Assembly: GCA_006503475.1 (NCBI GenBank) | Contig: RSEH01000040.1 | Location: forward strand, 62,001-126,000 | DNA: 64,000 nt | Source: Stentor roeselii | Taxonomy: Eukaryota; Ciliophora; Heterotrichea; Heterotrichida; Stentoridae | Direction of reading: 5' to 3' | Part shown: positions 28,941 to 39,891 of the stretch, piece by piece | How the letters are laid out: every line of letters begins with the position of its first letter | Position numbering within the stretch: the stretch's first letter is position 1 | The notes under the pieces: generated by a model | The model's database searches: none | What the model was told of the DNA's origin: nothing | The model's input: the letters and a program-made list of their open reading frames with translations, nothing else | Translations under genes and position numbers: made by a program

Positions 28941-29172
28941 CACTTTAAGAATCAGAAGAAGTAAGTGAGTTGATGAGGGTTCCTTTGGGTATTATAAAAA
29001 TAATTCCTAAGAGTTAGACTGATATTTTTTAGGCTTACTCTAGATAAGAGTTGTTTTTCAAAGAAACATGTCATAGAGACTTATAAAAGATTATTTATAT
29101 TTGACTATGTATTAATATTCGAGCTGCACTAAAACAATAGAAAATCTAAGGTTTTAATAAGGGATATTTTGA

Positions 29173-30651
29173 TTAAGTAAAGCAAAAAAATTCATCTCGA
29201 TTATCTAATAGTGGTCCCTTATAATTACCATGAAAATCTAATTGTGGTCCTATATAATCACCGTGAAAATCTAATAGTGGTCCCATATAAAAATAAGGCT
29301 TTATTTCAATTTCATGAAAATAATTTATTTTCAAAAATGATTTCAAGTTATCCCATCTACTTAAACACTCTGAAGAATGGGTATTCAATTTACAACATGA
29401 AAATTTAAACTCCGAGCATAGTAGATCACAATCTATTTCAGAAAACAAAACATTCAATAAAGATTTTAATATGAGTTGATAAGATTCTTCCTGATAAAAT
29501 TCTCTAAAAAATGATTTATATTTTTTTTTCTTTCCCGAACTAAAAGTTCTAAGCTTTGTTCATCTTTCAAGCGTCTAAATATATCTGTGATTTTTTTCCA
29601 TTCTTCACGGTGATTCTTGTTGGTTATATGGAAAATAGTAGATGGGATCCTATACCCTATAAAGATATCATAAGCATTTTTCATTTGATCATACATTCTC
29701 TCGCTAAGATCGTTTAGTTCTGGGTGTTTATTGAGAGTTCGCTGTTTATTTGATTTTTGTGAAGGGCATTTTCTAAACTTTTTTAAAATTGTTTTTGATT
29801 CAAGTTCTGTTGATATTTCAAATGATGCGATATCAGATGATCTTAAGTCTTCCGAATCGGAGGATTCGAGAAGTTGATAAGATTTGAAATTTTCATTATT
29901 TACTCCGAGATTGGTCAAATACTGATTTTTAAGGTATTGTTCAAGATCGTTCCAAGATGATTGACATGAACTCGTATGAGTTTGGGAGGAACAGCAAAAT
30001 ATTTTTAATAAGTTACACAAAGCACTGCATTCAGTATTCGAAAAAATTATATCAATAATAACTTTAAAAGCTTCTTTATTAATATAATTATTTTCATAAA
30101 AATCTTTAAAATTAGAATTTGACAAAGATTTTTTCATATTTAGATTTTCATTGAAAGATTGCTGATTTTTAAGATAGATTGCTGATAGATCCAACCATCT
30201 TTGATATTGTTTTTGGTTGTTTATATCAATTTTTGTTAAGAATTTCTTAGGAACTTTACATTTTGAAATAAAGCGATAACAGTTTCTATTCCTTTGGTAA
30301 ATTTTAGATGGAAGTTTTTTGCTGTTGGTTTCTGATTATTCTTTGAGGTAAATTTCGACAATAGTTTTCTTAATGGTGTTGGCTCTCTTCCAAGTCTAGT
30401 TAAAGGTAAGGATTGAGTATTATAGATGACTTCATAATTACTTGTTGAGAATACGATAGATGTCATTTTATAGTTCTTAAAATCATCAATTTTTTCGTTT
30501 GATTTTAAATAACTTGGTGAGTATTTGTCAGATGTTATCTTATTGTCCTGAAAAACATCAATTTCTTCTTTGAATTCTAAATTATTTTGTGAGTCCTCAA
30601 AAAATCAATCTCTTCTTTGGATTCTGAATTACTTATTGAGTCAAATTTCAT
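29173..30651 (-). pseudogene. Family member A: broken two-unit CCHCW protein
   Basis: The member is spread over three to four frames. An ATG at 30651 (preceded by ACTATAAA as in member C) opens it. Reading shifts near 30600 (T6 run on the coding strand), near 30245 and near 29520 (A9 run). Two units survive: unit 1 (TKIDINNQKQYQRWLDL..., then CCSSQTHTSSCQSSW) and unit 2 (then CCKLNTHSSECLSRW). The tail carries an 11-residue repeat (GPLLDFHGDYI). It is most like member B (31258) in order. Two of the shifts sit in homopolymers and could be assembly errors; the one near 30245 does not, so I favour a decaying copy. The function is unknown, as for the family. Confidence 0.7.
29203..29283 (-). repeat. 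33-bp tandem repeat in the tail of member A
   Basis: Units start with GGACCAC at 29283, 29250 and 29217 on the minus strand, exactly 33 bp apart, encoding GPLLDFHGDYI, GPQLDFHGNYK and GPLLDN. Absent from the other family members. Confidence 0.85.
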
Positions 30652-31257
30652 TTTATAGTACTGTAAAAGAAAAATTTTGAAGGATCTAAAAACTTGAAAA
30701 TATTACCATCAAAGAGATATCTACTACCAATTGTCTACATTTTTTTCAAACTTTTGATAAATATACAATTTGATTAAACCTTATTAATGTTTAATAGATT
30801 ATATTACCATTAATTTATATTGAAGGCTCAAATCTTATAAATAAGAGTTTCTAATGTGTCATAATATCTCTTTAGTAAGCATAACTTTTGAATATGAACT
30901 CAAATTCAAGTAAGATTAATATCTTATTAAGAGTTGAGAATTATTATGTTTCCATAAGTAGCCTTATCAAAATAACAATTTTACTATCTGTCAATCCTTA
31001 ATGATATAGAGCTCTTTAAGGAATAAAATTTACCATAATCAACAATCAGAAATAATTCATCAATTACTTATTCGTATAATATATATTTAATATTATGGAT
31101 TAATTGATATTATATTTATATTAGTAGTCAAAATTTCACTTGGTGATGAAGGAACGACTTAGATCTTTATGACATATTCGTCTCACTCAATGTTATTAAT
31201 TTAAATCCTTGAAATTTAATCTTGATGCGATTAAATTTACAGAATCATATTCACATA
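30652..31257. other. AT-rich spacer in the family cluster
   Basis: 606 bp, very AT-rich. No gene or recognisable remnant of the family signature seen. Confidence 0.55.
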
Positions 31258-32538
31258 TTAAAAAAAATGAAAATGAGTTTCATTTGAAGTAACAACCTCA
31301 ATTTCTTTAAAATAATTGATCTTCAAAAAGTATTCAAGATCACCCCATTTATCAATACATTGAGAGCTATGTTCATTCAAATTACAACACGAAAATCCAA
31401 ATTCCTCACATAATTTTTTGCATTCCAATGGATCAAATATAACATTAAGTATACCTCTCAATATTGATTGCGTAAATTCTTCTGAATAAAAATTTCTAAA
31501 AAAAGTTTCCTTGTATTTATTTTTTCTTTTTTTTAAATATTCTAGCATGTTGTGATTCTTTGGATCATTGAAAATATGCACAATTTTTCTCCATTCAAGT
31601 TGATGATTACTGTTCTTCAGATCGAACACAGTTTTCTGTTTTGAGGGAAACTTATCTATATTAAATATTTTATAAAGTTTTTCGATTATTTTGATAAGTT
31701 TGATACTTAAATTTCTTAATTTTAGCCGATTTGTTGTATTGTGGTTTCTATTTGAACTACTCAATTCGAAGATACTGAATATATGATTTGAAGTTAATTG
31801 ATTTATGCAATATATTGAATGATTGACATTTAATCTAGAGTCTTGAGAAACATTAAAATCTGGAGCATTTTCTAAAGACTCTTCATTCAAAATTAAATGA
31901 GACTTAATCTCAATTTTTTCAAAAATAAGCGCATCTAATTCAACTAGATATTGATGATCTAAGTATTTTCTAAGATAACTCCAATTATTTTCGCAATTAT
32001 CAGAATGATATCTATAAGTACAGCAACTAAATCTAAACCAACTAGAGAGAGTACTTGAATCTGCATATTCAAAAAGAATAACGATTAAATATCGAAAAAT
32101 TTGTTGATTGATGAAATTACTAAAGAACTCTTTGAAATACGATGTTTTAATTAGTTCATTTTTACTTTTACAATAATTGTTCATATCATGTTTTTTTATG
32201 TATCCTTGAATATTTTTGTAGTTCCTGGCATTTATCACTGCTGCTTGCTTACTATATTCTTCATTGTTTAAGCATATAATTAAAAGATCGAAAAATATTT
32301 CATATAGGTTTACGTTTTTTATTATATTTTTAGGAACTCTAAAGGCTTGAATATCATTTAAAATACTTTTGATATCTTTATTAAATTTTTTGGCTATTTG
32401 ATTTTGTGTCAGAGGAGTTTCGATATTTGAAAAATTCAAAAGTACTTCTGATAAATTTTTTTGAAAACTTTCAGAATAATTCCTTTGAGTAGGTAACTTC
32501 GAAGTGCCTTCAAACTCTCGATTATGTTTACATTCCAT
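31258..32538 (-). CDS. Family member B: two-unit CCHCW protein
   Basis: 426 aa from the ATG at 32538 (MECKHNREFEG). The open frame reaches further upstream but without any ATG. Unit 1 ends in CCTYRYHSDNCENNW (Cys pair ~172-173), unit 2 in CCNLNEHSSQCIDKW (~384-385). Each signature is followed by L..(Y/F)L...Y(L/F).E(L/I) and preceded by a helical stretch of the type FFSNFINQQIFRYLIVILF. The region between units (~205-330) ends in a conserved block, NSNHQLEWRKIVHIFNDPKN. No known domain is recognised. Cys/His spacing suggests a small metal site. The protein is AT-driven in composition (Asn, Ile, Lys). Confidence 0.8.
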   Translation of the reverse strand: MECKHNREFEGTSKLPTQRNYSESFQKNLSEVLLNFSNIETPLTQNQIAKKFNKDIKSILNDIQAFRVPKNIIKNVNLYEIFFDLLIICLNNEEYSKQAAVINARNYKNIQGYIKKHDMNNYCKSKNELIKTSYFKEFFSNFINQQIFRYLIVILFEYADSSTLSSWFRFSCCTYRYHSDNCENNWSYLRKYLDHQYLVELDALIFEKIEIKSHLILNEESLENAPDFNVSQDSRLNVNHSIYCINQLTSNHIFSIFELSSSNRNHNTTNRLKLRNLSIKLIKIIEKLYKIFNIDKFPSKQKTVFDLKNSNHQLEWRKIVHIFNDPKNHNMLEYLKKRKNKYKETFFRNFYSEEFTQSILRGILNVIFDPLECKKLCEEFGFSCCNLNEHSSQCIDKWGDLEYFLKINYFKEIEVVTSNETHFHFF

Positions 32539-33228
32539 TAATATTTGTATGTAATAATATATAAAATCGATTAAAAATGTACCATCAATTGTAAAAGGTA
32601 GATTTGAAATAAAAGTAGATCTAGACAAGGTAGATCTCAAAAAGATAGATTCACTCCTATTTTTATATAGTAATCAAGAAAATATAGCAAGATTACATAT
32701 AAATATGCATTTTGATTGAATAATCACTGAATTTATACAAAAAAGTGTAGCCGGGTAGGATTAAATTTTTTTTTTTTAAATTGAAGTTGATTACATACTT
32801 TTATTATATTTGTTATAGAAATTAATAGATATTGTTAAATTAGTTCTTTTAATCTTAAAAAATTGTTAGTTTATACTGAATTACTTTCTTTTACCTATTT
32901 CCAGAGTTATTATGGTACATTTTTTTGTAAATTTCATTTTTGAAAATTGTATTTTAATTGAATTTCATTATTCCTCAAGTTTCAGGCTACTATTAGTTTA
33001 TAACATAAAAATTTAGAGAGAACCTGAAAACAAAATAAATCATATCCTATATCTTAAGCCAAACTTTAGTCAAACCTGCTGAAATGGCATCTATGGAATA
33101 TAATTTTCACATTACTTTACCCAGGTAGTTGTAATGACTCTATTTTGATATAAAACAGCCACTTAATTTAAAAAACTCCAACATTTCTAAGAATTGACAT
33201 ACGATCAGATTCATGTCCAAGAGAAGAA
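32539..33228. other. AT-rich spacer in the family cluster
   Basis: 690 bp with no supported gene. The frame of member B continues upstream to about 32680 without a start codon. Confidence 0.55.
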
Positions 33229-35169
33229 TTAATTATCAATTATTACTCCAAGGTCTACTAAATATTCACAATCCAAATACTCTTTAAGAGTATTCCACTT
33301 AACATTACATTCAATCCCATGACAATTTTCAGAGCAACAGGTAATCCTAAACCTTTCCGCAAGTTTCTCTGGTTGAAAATCAGAAAAGAATAATTTAACA
33401 ACAACCTTGAATGCGCATTGAACTGAAGGATGAGAAAAGAAATGCCTACAAAAAGCATTATCATGACTTTTATAAGTATTTTTTGAAATATATAGAAAAT
33501 TTTCTTCTTTTTTTCTATTCATTTTTCCGTCAGGTCCAAATATTGTTTTTGAGATTTTTTTTATAATTTCTGGGTTTTCATTGAAAATATTTTTCAACTC
33601 ACTCCAGCAACTAACTTCAGCAGGGATATTTTCATTCACTTTTATACAGGTTTTCGTTGGAATCCTATTCGAAACTACACATCGTAAAATTCGCTTAATA
33701 GCTCGGATTATAAAAACATTGAAAAAGATAGTCCTAAATTTTTTTTTTAAATTTTTCGTTTCGAAAGCTTCTAATATTTTAGTAAATCTGTTTTTCTGTC
33801 TTCTTGAGATGTTTATATCTGGAATGATTGATGAGTTGTTCAAGTCAGAACTTATTTGGTTACCTTCTTCAATGAACTTTAGATTATAAGGAGGATAGGG
33901 TGTTATTTCATTTATATATTTTGTGTTTAGGGATAATTTTAGAGAAGTCCACTTTTCGATACATGTTGAGGAATGGTCATCAGAACTACAGCAGAAAATT
34001 TCAAGCTCAGAACATAATTTCTGAATATTTGATTCTGAAAAAATCACTTCTAGTAAAGATTTCATTATTAATCGAGTAGCTTCTTGAGTGTAAAGTTTCT
34101 TTAAGAATTTTTCGTCATTTTTTACATTTTTTTCTTTAAGGTATTGAAATATTATTTCGTTTTTTTGGTCTCTAAAAATTTTAACGATAGTTTCCCATTC
34201 TTTTCTGTGAGAAGGATTTCTTAAGTCAAATAAACTATTTTCGGTAGAGGGAAGCTCTGCTTCAGTAAAAATTTTAAAAGTTTCTCGAATTCTAGTCACT
34301 AGCTTCTGGTTAATTTGATTTAATTTTAGTTGCTTTTGAGTAAAGGCCTTACAGTCAGGTATTTTCAATTTAAACTCCTTTAAAATCTCTGTCAAATCGA
34401 TTTCGTTGACCAGATAAAGTGAATCAACGGTTCTCATGCTTGAGTCTTCCCAATCAGGATTTGAAAATTTAGATTTTATTTCAAAGGGATCTTTACCTTC
34501 TTGATTTAAATTAAAACTCATGACATTAACTCTTTCATCAAATATTTCAACTTTTAGTTCAACCAAGTATTGGCTTTCAAAGAAGGTTTGAAGTGATTTC
34601 CATTTTTTTATACAGTCTTCGGAATGTAGTTCTAGGTTACAACATTGAAATTTAAACCTATTGCATAGCGAAATGCAATTCATCTCTGCAAAAATAATAT
34701 CAATAATAGCATAATAGGCAGTCTGATTTACCCTATTACTATAAAACTCTCTGCAAAAGGAATTATTTATAGATTTTTCATTTTTGCTTTCAAGAGATAC
34801 ATCGATTTCCATTTTCTTTCGTTTTTCCTTCCCTTCATACTCAGGGCCATTTATGGTCTGAGAAATTTTATTACAAAATTCTTGATTATTCAAACATAAA
34901 ACAAAAATATCTAAATATCTGGAGTATTGTCTTTCATTATTAATATCAATTTTCGTAAATGAGTTTTTAGAAGTTTTTGATTTTAAGGAATCCCTATAAC
35001 TTCTTTTTATACCTCGAATTATATTAACACTTATATTTTTTAGTCTTGGAAATCGCCCCTGCTTAGTTTTAAAATTTCCTAGGATAATTGTTGAATTTTT
35101 TGACTTTCTTCCAATCTGATTTAATTTTGTTTGATTTTGGTAGCTTTCTAGATTATAGTGTGTTCTCAT
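33229..35169 (-). CDS. Family member C: three-unit CCHCW protein
   Basis: 646 aa, ATG preceded by ATCTATAAA. Unit 1 ~45-210 (Cys pair 176-177; CCNLELHSEDCIKKW), unit 2 ~285-425 (393-394; CCSSDDHSSTCIEKW), unit 3 ~455-643 (611-612; CCSENCHGIECNVKW). Unit 1 and unit 3 start with an (I)IR(G/A)IKR helix and contain (T/C)IK(V/I)(D/N), ISxT..GP and a basic KRKK-like patch, then a helical block NxFCRxF(F/Y)S...Q.A. Unit 2 resembles the second unit of members A and B. Unit 3 resembles the single unit of members D and E, including the preceding KNRFTKILEAF. So C looks like an A/B-type protein joined to a D/E-type protein. No known family is recognised. Confidence 0.85.
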   Translation of the reverse strand: MRTHYNLESYQNQTKLNQIGRKSKNSTIILGNFKTKQGRFPRLKNISVNIIRGIKRSYRDSLKSKTSKNSFTKIDINNERQYSRYLDIFVLCLNNQEFCNKISQTINGPEYEGKEKRKKMEIDVSLESKNEKSINNSFCREFYSNRVNQTAYYAIIDIIFAEMNCISLCNRFKFQCCNLELHSEDCIKKWKSLQTFFESQYLVELKVEIFDERVNVMSFNLNQEGKDPFEIKSKFSNPDWEDSSMRTVDSLYLVNEIDLTEILKEFKLKIPDCKAFTQKQLKLNQINQKLVTRIRETFKIFTEAELPSTENSLFDLRNPSHRKEWETIVKIFRDQKNEIIFQYLKEKNVKNDEKFLKKLYTQEATRLIMKSLLEVIFSESNIQKLCSELEIFCCSSDDHSSTCIEKWTSLKLSLNTKYINEITPYPPYNLKFIEEGNQISSDLNNSSIIPDINISRRQKNRFTKILEAFETKNLKKKFRTIFFNVFIIRAIKRILRCVVSNRIPTKTCIKVNENIPAEVSCWSELKNIFNENPEIIKKISKTIFGPDGKMNRKKEENFLYISKNTYKSHDNAFCRHFFSHPSVQCAFKVVVKLFFSDFQPEKLAERFRITCCSENCHGIECNVKWNTLKEYLDCEYLVDLGVIIDN

Positions 35170-36422
35170 TTTATAGATATTAAAATTCGTAATATTTTTT
35201 CGATTTGGATAATATATTAAAAGATAAGTGTTAGGAAATGGTATAAAAATTTGTATTCTTAACTATATTAACTTGTGCTGCTTGAAGATAATAGAAAAAG
35301 CAAAGACTTTAGATTTCATTCGGTTTTCAATATAATTATGGATATTAGGAACAATTGATACTAATGATTGCTTTTATATGGGTGAAACAAATGTCTATTT
35401 GAAATATTAGTAGGATTATCACCATGATCATAGAAAGGTCAACCAAAATATTAAATACGAAAGAGCACATAGACAATAATTAAAATAATAAATATATAAT
35501 TTTTTCAGTAATCTTTTTGAGGTTACATGTAATTTATTGTTTGAGTTGATATCTATGATCATTTGTATTTACAACAACATTTGAAGAGTTCTAAAAAGAT
35601 TGAGAGCCTTAAATTCATGTAAAGACCATAATACTTATGACTTTAAACGTAACCTATAATCATTAAGCATAATAAGAGGACTTTGTAACCTCATCATTTT
35701 ATTTATATATTTCGAATCAAGCCATATCCTATTTTAATGCAATCTTTAAATTATAAACAAATGTTTTTCTTGAAGAATATAGTTTCGGGAATCAATTTGA
35801 ATATGATGAGATTCTTAATTCTGGCTATTTGGGTTCCAAGGTTTAAGTGTCTATCATATGAAATCAATTCATGCTATCGAAGTAATGATTAATATCTGCT
35901 TATTTTCTTCTATTTGCCGGTAATTAGATTATAAAATTTTGTAATACTTTTCAAGGTCTAAATAATTATTGAACTACTCCAGAACAATCAGACTAACATA
36001 AAAATATTAAATGTAAATTGATTTATTATTACAATAAAAGAGTCGTTTTCCAATCAACCACAAAATGTTTCTGTATCTTTTAAATCTTCACAAACATTTT
36101 ACCCTCAAGAATTTATCGAAAAATTAATGAATTTGAATAAAAACTTATCTACAGTTAGGATTTTTATGATACCTACTTGAAAAACAGACTCCAGTTGGCA
36201 ATTAATTTTAATAATAATACAAATTTGAACCCAGGGATTTTTACTCAAACTTGAATTAATAAAGTTTCTATCCTTATATTTAAACTGAGTCAAAAAGTAA
36301 ATAAAATGATAACTCCAAACACTTAATCTTGAAAATAATGAATAGATACCATATAATAAGCTAAACTAAAGTAAAAAAATGATATATTCGAAAGCCTAAT
36401 ATTTTCTAATAGGAATCTAAAT
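35170..36422. other. AT-rich spacer in the family cluster
   Basis: 1253 bp without supported genes. I looked for the family's Cys-Cys/His/Cys/Trp signature on the minus strand and saw no remnant. Confidence 0.5.
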
Positions 36423-37181
36423 CTAATTAGGATCTTCTAGAATAAAATCAGAACACTCAATACCAGTATCATCCCCAACTAATCTCACTTCTAAATCTTC
36501 AAAATAATAACGATCCAAATAATCTCTAAGTTTTTCCCACTTTTGATTACAAGCATATTCATGACCCTTTTCTGAACAGCATCTAAATCCAAATCTTTCC
36601 ACAAGTATTGAAGGCTCGAATTCAGAGAATAAAATATTAAAAATAGCCCGAAAAGCTCTTTGAACTAAAACTTCTGAAAAAAAACTCTTACAGTAACTAT
36701 TGTTAAAACTTTTACTAACACTTTCAGGACCAGCACCTTTTTTTCTCTTTCTCTTTCCATCAGTTTCAGGTCCATTTTCAGTTTTTGAAATTTCTTCAAT
36801 CAAAGAATAGTTTTCTCTGTAAATTCTTCCAATTTCTTCCCAGCTTTCAGCTTGGACCGGGTTTAAAATATCGATTTTTATGCAAGTTTTTTCAGGGATT
36901 TTTCTGTATATCAAACATCGAAAGGCTCTCTTGATAGCTCTGATAATGAAAGTATTAAAAAACTCTTTTTTAGGTGGTTTATGCGATTTTTTGGTTTTGA
37001 AATGTTCTAAGATTAATGTAAAACGATTTTTTGACCTGCCGAGAGTTAAACTGTGAGAACTTGAACCTGCGGTGTTGTAAGTGAAACTTGAGCTGAATTT
37101 CATTTCTTCTTGTGAAAATTGCTGGACTGGGCTTCCTGTCGAATATATAAAGTATTCTGCTACATCGATTGAATTTTCCAT
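36423..37181 (-). CDS. Family member D: single-unit CCHCW protein
   Basis: 252 aa. The N-terminus (~1-48) is Ser/Thr-rich. KNRFTLILEHFKTKK (~51-65) leads into the unit: FIIRAIKRAFR (~78-88), KTCIKID, SWEEIGRIYREN, ISKTENGPETDGKRKRKK (~131-148), FNNSYCKSFFSEVLVQRAF, then FGFRCCSEKGHEYACNQKW with Cys 201, 202, 211, His 207 and Trp 215. The basic KRKRKK run could be a nuclear localisation signal (inference). It is closest to member E (39892), sharing long identical stretches. Function unknown. Confidence 0.82.
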   Translation of the reverse strand: MENSIDVAEYFIYSTGSPVQQFSQEEMKFSSSFTYNTAGSSSHSLTLGRSKNRFTLILEHFKTKKSHKPPKKEFFNTFIIRAIKRAFRCLIYRKIPEKTCIKIDILNPVQAESWEEIGRIYRENYSLIEEISKTENGPETDGKRKRKKGAGPESVSKSFNNSYCKSFFSEVLVQRAFRAIFNILFSEFEPSILVERFGFRCCSEKGHEYACNQKWEKLRDYLDRYYFEDLEVRLVGDDTGIECSDFILEDPN

Positions 37182-38435
37182 TATATTGGAGGTTTTGTGC
37201 CATCATTAGGAAAATTAGTAAAAATTTATCTGGAATGTTGATAAAGAAGTTCGATGAGTGATTTCAAAGGTTTATGAAAAAAAATTTAAAATCATTTTTT
37301 ACTATATTTCTTTTATTTTGTAGAATTATCTATTGTATTTATATGGAATAAAACCCAATTGTAGACTGTAGAAGATTGAGGTAATCGTTTATTATGTGAA
37401 TAATTTCACTTTAGTTTAATGTTGAAAGGGCGAAATTAAGACTTAAGAAAATTATTTATGATTTATTGTTCATATATAAGTATTAGCTTCTTGAATGGAA
37501 ATTATTCTGAAATATTCTAAATTCATGGCGTTTCTACGTGAATTTGATTGAATAGCTTTGGATGGTTAAAGCTATAAGCTTCAATCGTTTACAGATAATA
37601 TATTTCATATTCTAAAGTGATTTATTATGATTATGTTTATACAGATCTAACTTTGAGATAAATACTTTATATTATTGGAAAAGAATTGAAGAGATTAGAT
37701 ATAAGTAAATTATTTCACATTATCAATTCCATAGACTAATCAGAGTACCTATAACTATGATTGACTTAAGAAATGCTAAAATTATTTAAAGAATAGTCCA
37801 TCTTCAAAAAAAATTTGTATATATGCATGCCCTTACGCTAGTTTCAAGTTTTTAGCAAGATTTTCAAGAGAACTATTAGCAGATGCTCAAGTCCAGTTCA
37901 AAGGATTTTAATATATAACAATATCCATAAATTAATAGAATAGAAGGTAAAAAGGGTAAGGATATCATTATCTCAGCACTTTAAACTGCATCTCAATCTT
38001 TGTATGTTTTTTAAGTTATATTAAATTAGATTTATTATCATATAAAGAGATAGAAATGCATGCTTATCTTTTCTTATGAATAAAGAGTATAACATTTGAG
38101 ATATAAAGGAATGAATTGATAGATCATGCTTAATTAAAGATTATCACCTGGTTGCCGATATTTTAATATAACCTTACTCAGTAGATCATTATATTAAATT
38201 CTCTTGAATATTTTTGTATATTTAATACCTAAAATTTTAAAATATATCAAATTCAGCATCAAGTATTATCTTTACATTCATAAACTTTTATATATCTTTC
38301 TTCATATGAAGTATCTTGTATCAATATTTGAAAAGTTTAGAAAGGTAGCGAATACTTAGGATTATTTAAGAGTTTATAAAATCGACCTTCAAAGATAACT
38401 AAATACCATTTATTAGATTAGATGGAAAAGAGAAT
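37182..38435. other. AT-rich divergent spacer
   Basis: 1254 bp between the divergent starts of member D and the DHHC gene. No gene or repeat recognised. Confidence 0.5.
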
Positions 38436-39176
38436 ATGAAGCTCTGGGGTAAAGGAATCAACGGGATTTGGATGGTTTTCTTAACTTTAGTCATGATCTT
38501 CTTTGTAAGTTTGACTGTTTTTAACATTCTGATACCTTGGATTCGTGAAAAGATGATCCTTGCAATATTCGGATATGGATTACTGATCCTTTTACAGGCA
38601 TTAGCTTGCTGGAGTTTTTTGATAAGTTCTTTTTCGAATCCAGGAATTGGAACAGCTGAGAATATAGAAGGTGCCAGATGTGGAAAATGTGGAATAAGAA
38701 GAGACATCAGCTCTCATCACTGTTCTAAATGCAAAGTCTGTGTTTCAGGTATGGACCATCACTGCATTTGGATTAATAACTGCGTCGGATCTGGTAACAG
38801 AAAAACTTATGCACTTTTTTTAGGTTACACTGCAAGTTACTGTGTTGTAAGCATCATAATCATTGTTTGGTGTAAGCTTTATTGTTACAAGCGAATTGAT
38901 GAGTATTGTATCGAGCAAGGGGTTTATTTTGCTGAGTTTTCGAAATTATTGTCGATTGGGCTCTGTCTTTTCTTTTTAGTTTTTCTTATTTACTTAGCTG
39001 TCGAACTTTTTGAGTCAATTTCTACTGGAAGGGCGGGTATCGATAGACTGAAATTTGGAAATGTGAAAGATCATGAAAAAATAGCATTTTCTAAAGTTAT
39101 GCGCGGGTTTTCATTGGCTTGGCTAATACCTTACAATTGCTCTACTCATGTAATCCCTCTTAAAGTTAACGAATAG
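38436..39176 (+). CDS. DHHC palmitoyltransferase
   Basis: 246 aa. Two N-terminal transmembrane helices (~10-32, ~38-60) precede the Cys-rich DHHC domain: CGKCGIRRDISSHHCSKCKV, then CVSGMDHHCIWINNCVGSGN (~78-116). Two further helices (~123-145, ~175-197) follow. The catalytic DHHC and all zinc-ligand Cys/His are present. The enzyme S-palmitoylates cytoplasmic Cys of target proteins at Golgi or other membranes. At 246 aa it is a small member with a short C-terminal tail. It is the only plus-strand gene within the CCHCW cluster and shows no sequence relation to it. Confidence 0.93.
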   Translation: MKLWGKGINGIWMVFLTLVMIFFVSLTVFNILIPWIREKMILAIFGYGLLILLQALACWSFLISSFSNPGIGTAENIEGARCGKCGIRRDISSHHCSKCKVCVSGMDHHCIWINNCVGSGNRKTYALFLGYTASYCVVSIIIIVWCKLYCYKRIDEYCIEQGVYFAEFSKLLSIGLCLFFLVFLIYLAVELFESISTGRAGIDRLKFGNVKDHEKIAFSKVMRGFSLAWLIPYNCSTHVIPLKVNE

Positions 39177-39891
39177 ATAAGAAATGTTTTGGAAATAAAC
39201 TTTTGGATATCAAGAGTAGTTAACTAATAAATATCTCATTAAAATTCAATATTTAAAAGATTTGAAGTACTAAAACCCTCAACTTAATTATCATAAAACC
39301 AAATTTCATCAGAGATCTTTCAAATTAATAGAAACCTCTGAGAATATTATTATATTCCTTGGTAAAACTTAATAGACCTAAATCCTAAGTAAAATAAAAA
39401 TTTTTTGTTCTTTTTTTGAAAAAGTGTATTTTAGATGAATAAAAAAGATTTTTCAATATATACTTTTTTCTTCTTGTTGAATTTTAAAGCATATGAAATT
39501 GAAAAATAATCCAAGAAACAATTATTAGATTATTGTTATAGATTTTCCTATATTCGGATTCTAAATCTTAGTCTAGAATTAGTTAAATTAATGTTATTTT
39601 GCTTCTGCTACTGGCGAAATGGGTTGTTTAATGCTTTAGAGTCTTAAACCGATTTAAATTACATAAACTAATTGAGTATACAAATTTATTAAAAATATAG
39701 AAAAATCTTTATATTCGTAGACTAGAGTATTAGTTTAAAATTACAGAAATTTGAGTTATCACAGATTACTTTTCATCGAGATTGATATCTTAAAGTACTT
39801 TTGGGTATTTATAATTATTTTTTCTAAATCATCAAAATTTAAAATCAACCAATAATTAAGGTCTTATCTAATAAAAATTATCCTAGCCGAA
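39177..39891. other. AT-rich convergent spacer
   Basis: 715 bp between the DHHC stop and the member E stop. No gene recognised. Confidence 0.5.

Noticed and set aside
30236-30250. 14-nt intron joining the frames of member A
   Set aside because: GTAAAGTTCCTAAG would restore the frame but is shorter than the 15-nt introns seen, and it would delete the VPK that aligns with the sister genes. A frame change is more likely.
32539-32680. N-terminal extension of member B
   Set aside because: The frame stays open but has no ATG before the upstream TGA; the ATG at 32538 is the first possible start.
36105-36293. 62-aa minus-strand ORF in the spacer upstream of member C and downstream of member D
   Set aside because: Low-complexity AT-driven composition, no match to the family signature, no supporting start context.
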